NCBI GenBank assembly: GCA_964006375.1
Contig: OZ023265.1
Location: 150,078,769 to 150,142,768, forward strand
From: Tillus elongatus
Lineage: Eukaryota > Arthropoda > Insecta > Coleoptera > Cleridae
Direction of reading: 5' to 3'
Length of the DNA: 64,000 nt
Of this stretch, positions 37,278-49,925 are shown one piece after another. Positions within the stretch are counted from its first letter, which is position 1; the number at the start of each line of letters is the position of its first letter. Below the pieces are notes generated by a model that was given only the letters and a program-made list of their open reading frames with translations, ran no database searches and was not told the DNA's origin. The translations under genes and the position numbers were made by a program.

Positions 37278-38029
37278 CATTGTGAGATGTACGACAGGGT
37301 CGCCATCTTGGTACGGAACCAGGTAGTATATTGTCACGACAGCTCTAAATAACACAACATGTTATAAAATAGAGACTGTGTACAATCAACTAACAATTTT
37401 GTAAATTGTCAGCCCTGGCCCATTTCTTCCCTAATATAGGGACAATGTTTATAAGGCTAGATGTATTCTCACCATAATTAGAACCGCAGACCGGTTTCGC
37501 TCTAATTAGAGCTCATCAGTTTTATAACATTTTGGGTTATTTGGAGCTGTCGTGACAACATACTACCTGGTTCCACACCGAGATGGCGACCCTGTCATAC
37601 GTCGCACAATGTTCAAGAGGCTGGCTACCATAGCCGTATTGCTTTATATGTGTGTTATCGCTGTAATTAGTATATCGTACTGATGAGCTCTAATTATGGT
37701 GAGAATACATCTAGCCTTACATTCATTGTCCCTATATTAGGGAGGAAATGGGCCAGGGCTGACAATTAACAAAATTGTTAGTTGGTTGTACACAGACTCT
37801 ATTTTATAACATGTTGTGTGATTTGGAGCTGTCGTGACAACATACTACCTCGTTCCGCAACGAGATGGCGACCCAGTCGTACATCTCACAATGTTCTAGG
37901 AGGCTGGCTAGCATAGCCGTATTACTTTATAGGTGTGTGCTAGCTGTAATTAGTATACCGTACTTATGAGCTCTAATTAGATCGAAACTACTCTGCGGTT
38001 CTAATTATGGTCAGAATACATATAGCCTT
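37278..38029. mobile_element. retrozyme-like element, inverted dimer (752 bp) with 12 bp duplication
   Basis: Flanked by ACCTCGGTTGAT at 37266-37277 and 38030-38041. The left third (to about 37519) reads in the minus sense and the rest in the plus sense. The plus part holds CGTGACAACATACTACC at 37551 and again at 37833. Three hammerhead-like sites are all broken: a minus one near 37474-37519 has CTGATGA, stem II, GAAACCGGTC and then lacks the 5' helix I strand at the inversion joint. A plus one near 37675-37715 has lost stem II to stem III by deletion between CTAATTA repeats. A plus one near 37960-38005 has CTTATGA and CTC for GTC. Confidence 0.8.
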
Positions 38030-38074
38030 ACCTCGGTTGATGTTAATTTTACAATATGTACTGAAAAAGTGATT

Positions 38075-38145
38075 TTACTGATAATCGAACTCCGTACCCT
38101 TGAGTTCAGAGGCACACGTTCTTATCACCGGACCACCAAGGTCTT
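38075..38145 (-). repeat. tRNA-like SINE head
   Basis: Minus strand: TGGTCCGGTGATAAG resembles a pol III A box and GGAGTTCGATTAT a B box, about 30 bases apart. No acceptor stem pairing, so a SINE fragment rather than a tRNA gene. Confidence 0.5.
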
Positions 38146-38320
38146 AACAAATATATTGTATATTTACATATTAATTAAAGAAATCGGCAATATGTTTTAT
38201 CAGAAAAACTTGAGATGAATTTCATTTTAAAATTTATATTTGCACATTTAATAGATTGTTTGATTCCATTAACTGCCCCTAGAGTATTTTTAGTGTGTTT
38301 GCTAAAAGTTTTAAAGGTAT

Positions 38321-38720
38321 GGCGTGACAACATACTACTTGGTTCCGCAACTAGGTGGCGGCACGTTGCTTCGTGTCTTACCACTCACTTAGTGTTGGAA
38401 GGCTGGCTACCATAGCCGTATTACTTTATAGGTGTATTTCCGCTACAATTGTTATGCCGTACTGAAGAGCTCTAATTAGAGCGAAACCGGTCTACGGTTC
38501 TAATTGTGGCGAGAATACATCTAGCCTTACATACTTTGTCCCTATAGTAGGGTAGAAATGAGCCAGGGTTGACTGAATTTATTAAATTGTTAGTTGGTTG
38601 TATACAGTCTCTATTTTTTAACACTTTGTGTTATTTGGAACTGGCGTGACAACATACTAGGTACTTGGTTCCGCAACTAGGTGGCGGCACGTTGCTTCGT
38701 GTCTTACCACTCACTTAGTG
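38321..38720 (+). mobile_element. retrozyme-like element, 1.24 tandem monomers with 12 bp duplication
   Basis: Flanked by TTTTAAAGGTAT (38309-38320) and TTTTAAGGGTAT (38721-38732), one mismatch. The first 73 bases (GGCGTGACAACATACTACTT to CACTCACTTAGTG) recur at 38643-38720, so the monomer is about 322 bp and the insert is a permuted tandem of 1.24 units. It carries one complete hammerhead (38445-38507). No open reading frame. This is what is expected when a circular or concatemeric RNA is reverse transcribed and integrated. Confidence 0.85.
38445..38507 (+). ncRNA. type I hammerhead ribozyme, core intact
   Basis: Outer helix I ACAATT (38445-38450) with AATTGT (38502-38507); inner helix I CCGTA (38457-38461) with TACGG (38493-38497). 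CTGAAGA (38462-38468) fits CUGANGA. Stem II is GCTCT-AATT-AGAGC (38469-38482). The GAAA box is at 38483-38486, then a minimal stem III C-CG-G and the cleavage triplet GTC ending at 38492. Cleavage is expected after C38492. The short stem III suggests better activity as a dimer, as reported for Penelope and metazoan retrozyme hammerheads. Confidence 0.85.
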
Positions 38721-38732
38721 TTTTAAGGGTAT

Positions 38733-39540
38733 ATTAAGCGTTAATCATCCCTTTTAAAATCGATCTGGAAAATCAAGCCGTATTCGATATTTTACTAGGA
38801 ATTTTATTTTTATTTTCACGTTTTCACCCGGATCTCATCTCTTTAAATGTATCAATCATTGGGTGTGGTGTTAAATAAAATTTTGGGCGCCGAGGCTCTC
38901 CATCGCCTTTTTACTACTTATCCTTCTGGGATTTATCTGCCAATTTGCCATACTTAATATCGCAAAAAGCTTTGTTATTGCCAAGTTATGTCATTGAGTT
39001 CCCTAACGTGCATCATTTGCAAATTTCATTAGATTAAGTACTTTTTAAACATTTAATCTCATAACAGCGCCGTCTGCAATATTATTTATAATCCATAAAC
39101 TAAATTGACTCAACTTGTCTAATCCATATTATTTCTCCAACACTTACAATTAGGTAGACTTAGTGTTGTAGAATAGAAGGAGGTCATTTGCATTCTGATA
39201 TTGTCAAACATTGTGAATGTCTGCAATAATCAATGTTGTGCACCATTTTTCAACCATTATGTTTCGATACTGAATGGTATTTATGTAGATAAGTTTCACT
39301 TTTTCATAAAATAATATTAATCAAAATAATTGGTTCTCTGTTTGAAAAAGTCGCATTGCCTATTGCTACGTTTGCAAAACAGATAAGTTTTCCATCTTTT
39401 ATAGTCAGCTATGAAATCCAAATAGAAGTGAAACAAATCCCAAGTTTAAAAAGTGGGGGGGGGGAGGCGAGCAAGTGACATGCTTTACGTTTGAAGGTCG
39501 GTATTTTCGAAAATAGAGTTTTCGAAGCTTGATTTTTCTA
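38733..39540. other. non-coding stretch
   Basis: No gene recognised; a G10 run lies near 39454-39466. Confidence 0.5.
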
Positions 39541-39547
39541 ATAAGAA

Positions 39548-39645
39548 ACGATAAGTACACTTGGAGAAACCCAATTCACAACACATTTTAGAGACCTGAC
39601 GATCGTTTCACTAACAAAGTTAGCGTCATCCTGTGATGAAATAAT
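39548..39645 (-). repeat. decayed hammerhead-like repeat (Penelope type)
   Basis: Minus strand core 39598-39632: stem II GCTAAC TTT GTTAG, then GAAACGATCGTCAGG all intact, but the first box reads AGGATGA instead of CTGATGA. It directly precedes the 5' end of the RTE LINE. Confidence 0.6.
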
Positions 39646-39679
39646 CTAAATACTTAAAAACTAAAACCGTGATTATATT

Positions 39680-42325
39680 TGGTGCAGGTAGCATCGTGTC
39701 ACTAAATAAAATATCAACACGAGTTATCTCTTTGATTCTAAAACTCAATACCAGATACAATATTAAGCTCATACGCATACATAAGTATACGCGCCTAGAA
39801 CGGATCATGACGGTGAGGAGATAGGCCTGTTCTATGAGTACATTAACACTGCTCTAAGCAAACACCCAGGGCACTTTAATATGCGGTGATTTTAATGCCA
39901 AAATAGGCAGAAAAATAAATCAAAGTGAGGAAGCACTTGGAGACTTTGGCTTAGAAGGTAGAAATGACCGGGAAGAAACGCTGCTCAGCTTTCTACTACA
40001 AAACAATCTGTTTCAAATGAACAGGTTTTTCTACAAAAAAACACATAGAAGATGGACGTGGAAAAGCCCCGATGGTAAAACAAGAAACGAAATAGACTTT
40101 ATCATCACAGATAAAAAACACATAAAAGACGTAACTGTCCTAAATAGGTTTGCTACTGGGAGCGACCACAGGCTTGTTCTAGCAAAAGTAGATATTGACA
40201 CTGGCAAAGAACGAAAAAAAATGATCCAAAAGAGCAATAAATTAAATTCGCTAATAAATCCAGAAGATGTAAATAGCTTTGAACAATGAATCACCACTAA
40301 GTTAGCCAAGGCTGAAATAGAACACGCCATTGGTAACGACATCAACAAACTGAATAATATCATCACAACCACAATAACTGAGGCCCAAAGTCGACACTGC
40401 TCAACAAATCAAAGGGAAGAAAAACTAAGCAAGGAGACCAAACTGCTCATGGAAAAAAGAGGTGAGGTCCAAAAACTATACATCTGAAGGAGAATTAAGA
40501 GAAATAAATAAACAAATTTCAAAAGGCATCCGACGCGCCGTAAGAGCTTTTAGACACAACCAAATCAAAGACACCATAGAGAACAACAAAGGTATGAAAG
40601 TTCTACGTAGAAAGCTTGATAATGGAATAGGGCAAATAATAAAACTTAAAAATGCACACGGGCAGACATCGACGAACAGGAAAGATATTCTATATATAGT
40701 GGAAGAGTTTTATGGAATGCTATATAAAAGCCAAAGTGATATAAATCTACATCCAGAATCTGACATAATAACCCGTAAAAAAGGTGTGGTTAACCAAGGG
40801 ACGGAAATACTGATGGAAATATCACTAGATGATATTAAACTAGCCCTAAAAAAGATTAAAAATCAAAAATCGCCCGGAGAAGACTGTGTGGTTTCCGATG
40901 CGATAAAAATTAGTGGTCCTTGCTTGCTCCAAAAAATCAAATATCTTTTCAACCTTTGTCTCTTCAATAGTACGATACCAGAAAAGTGACGCAACACCAT
41001 CGTAATACTGATCCACAAGAAAGGGGACATCTCTAACCTAGAAAATTACAGGCCGATAAGTCTACTTAGCCACCTCTACAAATTATTTACTAGAATAATT
41101 ACCACACGACTTGGAAAGAAGTTGGACTTTATCCAGCCAGTAGAACAGGCCGGTTTTCGAAGTGGGTTTGGAACCAATGATCATCTTCAAGGCGTTAAAA
41201 CAGTGATTGAAAAGACCATCGAATATGGCTGACCACTTGTCCTTGCTTTTGTGGACTTCCATAAGGCTTTCGACACTGTGGAGCTGGACGCAGTGTTGCA
41301 GTCCCTGGAAGCATGCCGTATTGACTATCGCTACACCAAACTAATCTACAATATATATAAAAATGCTACTCTTGTGGTAAAACTACATGAAAACACGAAT
41401 CCTATAAAAATTGGGAGAGGAGTACGCAAGGGAGATACGATGTTTCCAAAACTGTTTATCACCGTCCTGGAGTATGTTTTCAAGAAGCTAGATTGGGACC
41501 AAAAAGGTCTAAGAATAGACGGCCAAAGTCTGTCAAACTTACGGTTTGCAGACGACATTGTCTTACTAGCTGACAACTTGGAAGATATCAGAGTGATGCT
41601 ACAGGAACTTCAGGAGGTCTGTGCAACATTAAGTCTAAAAATAAACATCGGAAAAACAAAATTTATGACAAACCTCGTCCCTAGTAACAACCTAATTATT
41701 GAAAACTCTGAGGTGGAATGGGTAGACAAATACACATATTTGGGCCACGAGATAAGCATATCCAAAACCAACCAAACATGCGTGATAAACAGAAGAGTTA
41801 TACTCTCCTGGACGGCTTACGGCAAACTTAGAGACGTTTTCAGAAGCGACCTTCCGATATGCTTGAAAAGAAAAGTTTTCAACCAATGTGTTCTACCGGT
41901 TATGACCCACAGCTTCGAAACACTAACCCTTACCAACGCTTCTGCTAAGAAACTAAAAGTAACACAGCGCAAAATGGAGAGGTCGATGCTTGGCGTTTCG
42001 TTACGAGACCACATTAAAAATGAAGAATTCCGCAGAAGAATAGGCGTGACTGATGTGGTCGTACATGTGGCAAAACTCAAGTGGAAATGGACGGGACATG
42101 TGGTTCGCATGCAAGATGACAGGTGGACAAAACGATTACTTGAATGGAGACCTAGATTCGATAAAAGAAACAGAGGAAGACCACCAACTCGCTGGACAGA
42201 CGACATTACAAAAATTACAAAAAACTGGATTAGTAGCGCTCAAGACAGAAAAGAATGGACTCAACTAGGGGAGGCCTATGTCCAGCAGTGGACGCAGAGG
42301 GCTGATTGATGCTGATGATGATGAC
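39680..42325 (+). pseudogene. RTE-clade LINE, 5'-truncated, few lesions
   Basis: Single-ORF non-LTR retrotransposon. The C-terminal half of the apurinic-type endonuclease is present (GDFNAKIG about 39887, RRWTWKSPDGKTRNEIDF about 40050, GSDHRLV about 40160). The reverse transcriptase follows: NYRPISLLSHLYKLFTRII (about 41046), VDFHKAFDTVE (about 41251), GVRKGDTMFPKLF (about 41422), FADD at 41545-41556, then a C-terminal tail with KWKWTGHVVRMQDDRWTKR and GRPPTRW. The frame shifts once near 40400. In the second frame (40462-42309) only two stops interrupt: TGA 40987, where Trp is expected, and TGA 41230. A terminal stop at 42307 is followed by a TGATGATGATGA-type 3' tail typical of RTE. Confidence 0.9.
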
Positions 42326-42474
42326 GTACTCGACAGCGAACCTTCGAGGAAGGATCAAGCAAACAAACTTTCACTGCTTGCCTATCGCAAGTCCCGTTGT
42401 GTGAATTCCACTTTCGTTATTTCCACGCCTTTTTGGCACCTTTTATAAAATGCTCGAAATCTACATACAAATAA

Positions 42475-44462
42475 CACTATCGCAACAATTAAGAATAGTG
42501 TCATTCTTAATTATCGAAACAATTTGAGGTGTATTCAACACGTTGCTTAAAATTTTGTACTAAATAGTTTGTTTCCTGTTTATATTAAATATTATTCAAC
42601 AATATGTTCAATAATGAAGAATATTTTGACATGTTGGAATATTATATTCGTTCTAACCGAAATTCTGAGGCAGCTGCAAATTCATATCAAAACAACTACT
42701 TAGAAAGACGACAACCAAACACCAAAATATTTCGCAGGATAGTGACCAATCTATTGAACGACGATAGCTTCCACGCAAAGAAACTACCAATACCTAGAAA
42801 TGGAGAAAGAAATAATGCCGTCTTACAGGTTTCAAACGAAAACTTTACACAATCTGTTCGGTTTTATGCTGAACAAATTGACGTTCCATAAAGTACGGTA
42901 CACCGTGTATTAAAACAAAGTCATTACCATCCATTCAAATCTACAATCGTACAAGGCTTAAATGTTGACGATTGCCCTAAGCGACTTCAATTCTGCAGAT
43001 GGTATCAAGGACAATGTCAGCAAGATGAAATTTTTTATTTGAAAATAATATGGACTGACGACTCCAGGTTTACAAATTGTGGTGTGCATAATCGCCATAA
43101 TAGGCATTATTGGGCAAATGAAAATCCCGATTTAAAGGAAGAAAGACGATTGCAAGACAGATTTGGTATTAATGTTTTGTGCGGCTTATTAGGTAAAAAA
43201 CTGTTATTTTTATTACTGGATTAGACAGTCAATTTTGAAAAATTTCAGGTAACTTCATTGCTGGTCAGTTCTTTTTTTTTAAATAATTTAGCCGGGGAAA
43301 GGTATCTTAATCTATTGAGAAATGATATCATACCAACAATTAGAAGAGTTCCTGATAATTTAGACGAGATTTCGTACCAACAAGACGGTTGTCCAGCTCA
43401 CAATGCTAGGATCGTCAAAGAGTTTTTATATCAAAATTTTAATAATCGTGTCATTTGTAAGAATGTGTCGGTTCATTGGTGTGCTCGAAGTCCTGATATA
43501 ACACCCATGGATGTTTATTTTTGGGGAACTCTGAAGAATGATGTGTATAAATTCGATCCACCACAAAATATCAATGAATTGCGGAACAGAATCCCGAAAG
43601 CTATAAATCATATTAACCAAAACACCCTCACCAGAGTTTGCAGACATGTTTCAAAAAGGTGTATAAAGTGCATTGAACAAAACGGTGGCTATATTGAACA
43701 ATTTTCTATTTAGTGTGTTTTTAAGTTTCTATTTTATTATTTGTTGAGTTCCGTTTCTAATTGTGTTTTTTGTGGAGTTTAAGTTTCTATTTGTTATTGC
43801 CGGGTTTCGTTATTAAACTGTTTCACATAATATTACCTAGCATTATTACCTAATTAAGTATTGTAAATTAAATCACAATATTTTTATCGTGAATCATTAC
43901 GGAAAGTTACATACGTTAAAAGTAGAAATCTATTGTTAGACTCCATGGCCTACTGCTTTTTGAACACTTTTTTTTGTCATTTGTTTTCTGGTATTGGATT
44001 TCATAGCCTACTAACCTCAAAACAGTTTTTCTCAAAATTGTCAGTGCAATGATAAGATTTCTCAAGCATATTGTACATCATTGGAAAGCTCTTTTCACAG
44101 GCTATCACATAAGCAAAAAATCCAATATGACTGCCATAATAAAAACAAACGTTGATACCTGTAGCTCAAACACAAATGACAATCCAAAGTTGAGAATAGC
44201 ACAAAAAGATTAGTAAAAAGTGTCCTGATAATGTGCAAGTCTTAGACATGTCAGATCAACGCCTGCTTAGATATTGAAGAAAAAAGAAATTGACAAATTT
44301 TTTTTCAAAATAACTCGAAAACGAAAAGAGTCAGGGCAAAATACAAGTCATATTTGGAACGAGCATGTAATTCTACAAAACATTGCTAATTTAACCATCT
44401 CCTTATCTCTAATAATAATAATGGAGAGAGCAATACATTCCCATCCAGTTTGGAACACACTG
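42475..44462 (+). mobile_element. mariner-like DD41D element lacking its left inverted repeat (copy B)
   Basis: Similarity to the element at 9088-11846 starts at about 42475 and runs to GGAACACACTG at 44462, followed by TA. The right arm (about 43880-44462) is present, the left arm is absent. The RTE 3' tail ends about 150 bases upstream, so truncation at the left may be linked to the LINE. Confidence 0.8.
42604..43713 (+). pseudogene. DD41D-type mariner transposase with intron, nearly intact (copy B)
   Basis: Starts MFNNEEYFDMLEYYIRSN, ends in YIEQFSI at 43711-43713. Helix-turn-helix N terminus; IWTDDSRF at about 43048 (first Asp); QQDGCPAH at about 43378 (second); SPDITPMDVYFWG at about 43492 (third); 41 residues separate the last two Asp, as in the rosa-like DD41D group. 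A 56-base intron (43193-43248, GTAAAA..CAG) is at the same codon as in copy A, and its removal restores GLLG-NFIAGQ. Only two lesions are seen: TAA at 42889, where copy A has AAA (Lys), and one extra T in a T-run at about 43272. It is the best representative of its family in the window. Confidence 0.9.
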
Positions 44463-44652
44463 TATGTTTCACTTTTTTAGATTTTACGTGTTTTGTGGGG
44501 GCGAATCTGTGTCGTGGGAGCTTGGACTACGTATAGGTTTATAAGCCGCAAAAAACAAGAAACAGTTTAAATCTCGGTTTTGTTTTTTGTCTAATAACTG
44601 TCTAATACTGTCAAAAAATGTATAGCCGCTTTGCGCATTTTTGCTAAACTTT

Positions 44653-44791
44653 TAGCATCATTTAAAACTTTTTTGCTAGGACACTAGTTTTAAATTAAAT
44701 TCCAAATACCGAGTTTTTGCGGGAGATGACGCATTGTATTGGAATTTAGTATAAAACTAGTCTCCCAGCAAAAAAAAATTAAATGATGCTA
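44653..44791. repeat. foldback hairpin with about 55 bp arms
   Basis: Left arm 44653-44708 (TAGCATCATTTAAAACTTTT...) is the inverted complement, with some mismatches, of 44737-44791; loop of about 28 bases. MITE-like or a replication-derived palindrome. Confidence 0.8.
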
Positions 44792-46024
44792 TGTCATGTT
44801 AACTTTTTTGCAAAAGAGAAGTTCAAAAATTCTAGTAGCTAATAAATTGGAACAAAATGTTCTTACATCCTGCAAACTAAGCGTTTTGAGCCAATTAAAA
44901 AACACATCTTTGTTTAGGCGTTTATAATTTTCCTTTGGAAAACCTTATCACATTTTGCAAACACTCTGTACAGATGTATATGTATGCGATTATGCGCAGC
45001 TATCTTTTTTTTAGTACGGTATTTTGTTACAATTTACTTACCTAGGTCGAGTCTAACGATGTTTGCACGCATGCTATTGTAATGATCACCTATATATTGT
45101 ATCATGCGATCAATAAAATAAGATATAGACTAGGCCATGGAAAATGTTTAGATAATGGCAAAACTACAGTTGAACATTGCAAATTTGGTATAAAATTTCT
45201 GTCAAATGTCACTGAATATCAATTGATTTCACATTATACCAATAAATACACTTGGGGGAATCCAATTTGCCACAGCATTTGATTCATCCTCCGATGAAGC
45301 TAACTTTATTAGCAAAACAACCATAACATATGAGTTGTGATGAATTGGGTCCTCCAAAGTGTACATATCACTGATCATCACGGGCTCCAGTCTTCACTTA
45401 GTGTTTCTACTATTATTTATAAGATTGGAAGTTTGATAGATAGAAGTCATTCGGCAGACTCAAAAACTGTGAGACTTGAGATAATTCCACAGGCTACTTG
45501 TCAACTTTTTTTTTGATCGCTCGTTACAAGCTGCTGCTTGCTTGCATGTTTTTTAGAATTATCTCTTTATCTTATCCTATAATTGTAGATTCTGACACAA
45601 CAACTGTTGATTGAACTAGTTCATTAAGGATTGGCTTTAGCTTTGATCAATTAAGTTTATTAACTAATTAAGTAAATTGATAAAATGTGGTTAATGAGAT
45701 TCGTCCATTAGCATTTCGTAAAACATTGTTCGTGTTTTGATAATAAACATAATATGTGTTAGTTCGGTAAATATTCTTTGATTCAACTTGCAAATCAGAA
45801 TTTTAGTAAAAGCATGTATACAATTTTTATCAGCACTTCACAGGTGTCCTGGAAATAGATACATTGAAAAACCGTACAAATCCTGAAATGAAAGGAGCTT
45901 ATTTTGAAACTTTAAATTTTCTTAGGAAGTTTATTATTTGTTTAAATGCCAAGAATCCAACCCGCTTACCGACCGCTATGAGAATGGAAATAAGCTACAA
46001 ATAATTATATCGTATTGTGAGTGT
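44792..46024. other. non-coding stretch with a rearranged hammerhead-like repeat
   Basis: At 45240-45400 the Penelope-type repeat appears twice in opposite senses around TTCATCCTCCGATGAAGCTA; core boxes are CCGATGA and CAAAAC, both damaged. Nothing else recognised. Confidence 0.45.
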
Positions 46025-47478
<1,454 letters not shown>

Positions 47479-48049
47479 GCAATAAGGGATATCAACGACA
47501 TCGATTATTTTAAAAGAATAAACAATGATTGATAAAACAGCTGGCCTAATATTTCTAAATGTAAGCAAGAGACGAAACTCTTGGTGTAATTATGTACAAC
47601 TGAGAGGCGCCATCTTTCACAGTTCCGGATCTGGAGGGAGGCAAACCTAACTTTAGTGGGCACACCGGCAGATTCTCGTAATACTTTAATAGCGTTAGTG
47701 ATTGAGTTTTTAGGTATATAACTTTTGTTTTGGTATATATCTCTCCATTGCAACAAAAAATGACAAACAAAGGATTTCTTAGTACAAAATGGATTTTACA
47801 ATTTATCACAAATCTTACCCTACTCAAATAAGCTCGTGATTGTTAAAAATAATTAGAACCAGATAGGAAAACTTAAACATAAATGAGCGATAGACGAAGG
47901 CGGCAGTTGTAAATTTTTGCCCCGCCTCGAAAAAATCCAAGACCCGCGACTGATCTTTCATCCTCCGTGATACGTCATCCTTTGCATCTGGTAAATTATT
48001 TTTATAGAATACTGTGTACCCGTTATTTTTATGACAGAAACGACCGATC
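47479..48049. other. non-coding stretch
   Basis: No gene recognised between the composite repeat and the histone H1 pseudogene. Confidence 0.5.
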
Positions 48050-48670
48050 AATGTTGAATTTTTTTGGTGAAACAGCTGCTTTTCTTTTGGCCGTTTTCTG
48101 TTTCGGTAGCTTCGGTTTCTTTAAAGACCAGCTTTGGCTTTTTCGCTTTCGAGGGCGACTTCGGACACCGTGGCAGAAGCGGGTTTCTTTCTAGTACCGG
48201 CTCTGGTAGGCTTCTTCGCATCAAGATTGGAAAAAACATTTTTTGGTTTCGTTGCAGTTTTCTTTGTTGCCGTCTTTGGTTTATCACCGGCGACGGCTTT
48301 CTTCACCTTCTTGGTGGCGGCCTTCTTGCCATCCTGGGCCGAGCCCAATGCTAGCCTGAAGAAACCAAAAGTTCCCTTGTCTTTTGCCTGAACCAGGGAG
48401 CCGAACACGATGGTCGAATTCAATTATTTCCCGATGAACGGTGCCAGGTTATCGACATCCTCCTTGTAATTTGCAGCGATGTACTTCTTACTGGCCTGCA
48501 ATGAGGAACCTCCGCGTTATTTCATTTCCTTGATCGCCTTGTTCACCATCTCGGATGTCAGAAGTTGCGAAGACTTCGTTTTCGGGTTTTTCGTTTTCTT
48601 TTCCTTTCCTTTTTGTACATTTTGCTGGAGCTTCTTCAGCGAGTGAATGTTAAACAAGCGTATCTGCCAT
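48050..48670 (-). pseudogene. histone H1 pseudogene
   Basis: Starts at ATG 48670 (MADTLV, then a stop). After a frameshift the globular winged-helix domain is readable: SSQLLTSEMVNKAIKEMK, stop, [30 protein letters not shown], stop, then GSLVQAKDKGTFGFFRLA. The C-terminal tail is Lys/Ala-rich (KKAATKKVKKAVAGDK, KKTATKPKNV, TRKKPASA) and ends near 48120-48050 with another frame change giving KSPSKAKKPK. The length fits an insect linker histone. In-frame stops at conserved positions and two frameshifts make it non-functional. Neighbouring core histone genes are absent. It may be a retrocopy or a dispersed copy from a histone cluster; no poly-A tail or duplication was found. Confidence 0.88.
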
Positions 48671-49127
48671 GTTCGTTATTACTTTGAAGATATCAGACAA
48701 GAGCTGATTGCTCTGCGCCTTGTGAGCAAACACTTAATCAACATTTTAAGTTTGTATGATGTCAAATTTCAAGTCACAAAATGCGTAACATAGTAAACAT
48801 AAGTAGGTACATTAAAGAAGTTATTCAAAGAGCTGACCATTGTTATCGAGACAATCTCCGAATATTCTTTGAATTGGCGTGTGAAGGTACCACATGCACA
48901 ATAAGCCAAAGGCTGCAGTGCTGTCGGGGCGGCAAAGTCGCGGACGAGCCTTGAGGGAAAGAAAAAACACATGTCTGACCTAAAATTTAGCGGCACTCCT
49001 TCCAATAGTTCTAGTAAAATGTAATTTAAAAAAATTAAGTATTCTGCTGCTGATAAAACGACATTCGAAAATAGGTGGTCCAATAAAGCACAACCTACGA
49101 TACCCTCACAGGTTTATGGAAATTTTC

Positions 49128-49311
49128 TGCGTCCAGGCTTTTTTTTAATACTTGAAAAAGCTTAAAACAATTCAGGTGACATTTGGTATAGGTTATTAGC
49201 GTTGCTATTGGTTGGATGTAGATTATACCAAAATGTAAATATAGCAACGCTAATAACCTTTACCAAATGTCACCTGAATTGTTTTAAGCTTTTTCAAGTA
49301 TTAAAAAAAGC

Positions 49312-49321
<10 letters not shown>
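49128..49321. repeat. near-perfect palindrome, about 80 bp arms
   Basis: 49128-49208 is the inverted complement of 49241-49321, starting CTGCGTCCAGGC and ending GCCTGGACGCAG, with a 32-base loop. Nearly all positions pair. The outer ends are the head of the TA-core repeat, so two heads lie back to back. Confidence 0.9.

Positions 49322-49925
<604 letters not shown>

Noticed and set aside
37500..37520. Counting the minus hammerhead of the 37.3 kb retrozyme as intact
   Set aside because: CTGATGA, stem II, GAAA and GTC are present, but the 5' strand of helix I is missing at the inversion joint.
38075..38145. Functional tRNA gene
   Set aside because: A and B box-like text but no acceptor stem or proper anticodon arm; better as a SINE head.
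41346..42206. Minus-strand open frames over the RTE LINE
   Set aside because: Shadows of the well-supported + strand reading.
48064..48391. Phe/Val-rich + strand frames over the H1 region
   Set aside because: Antisense of the Lys/Ala-rich histone tail.
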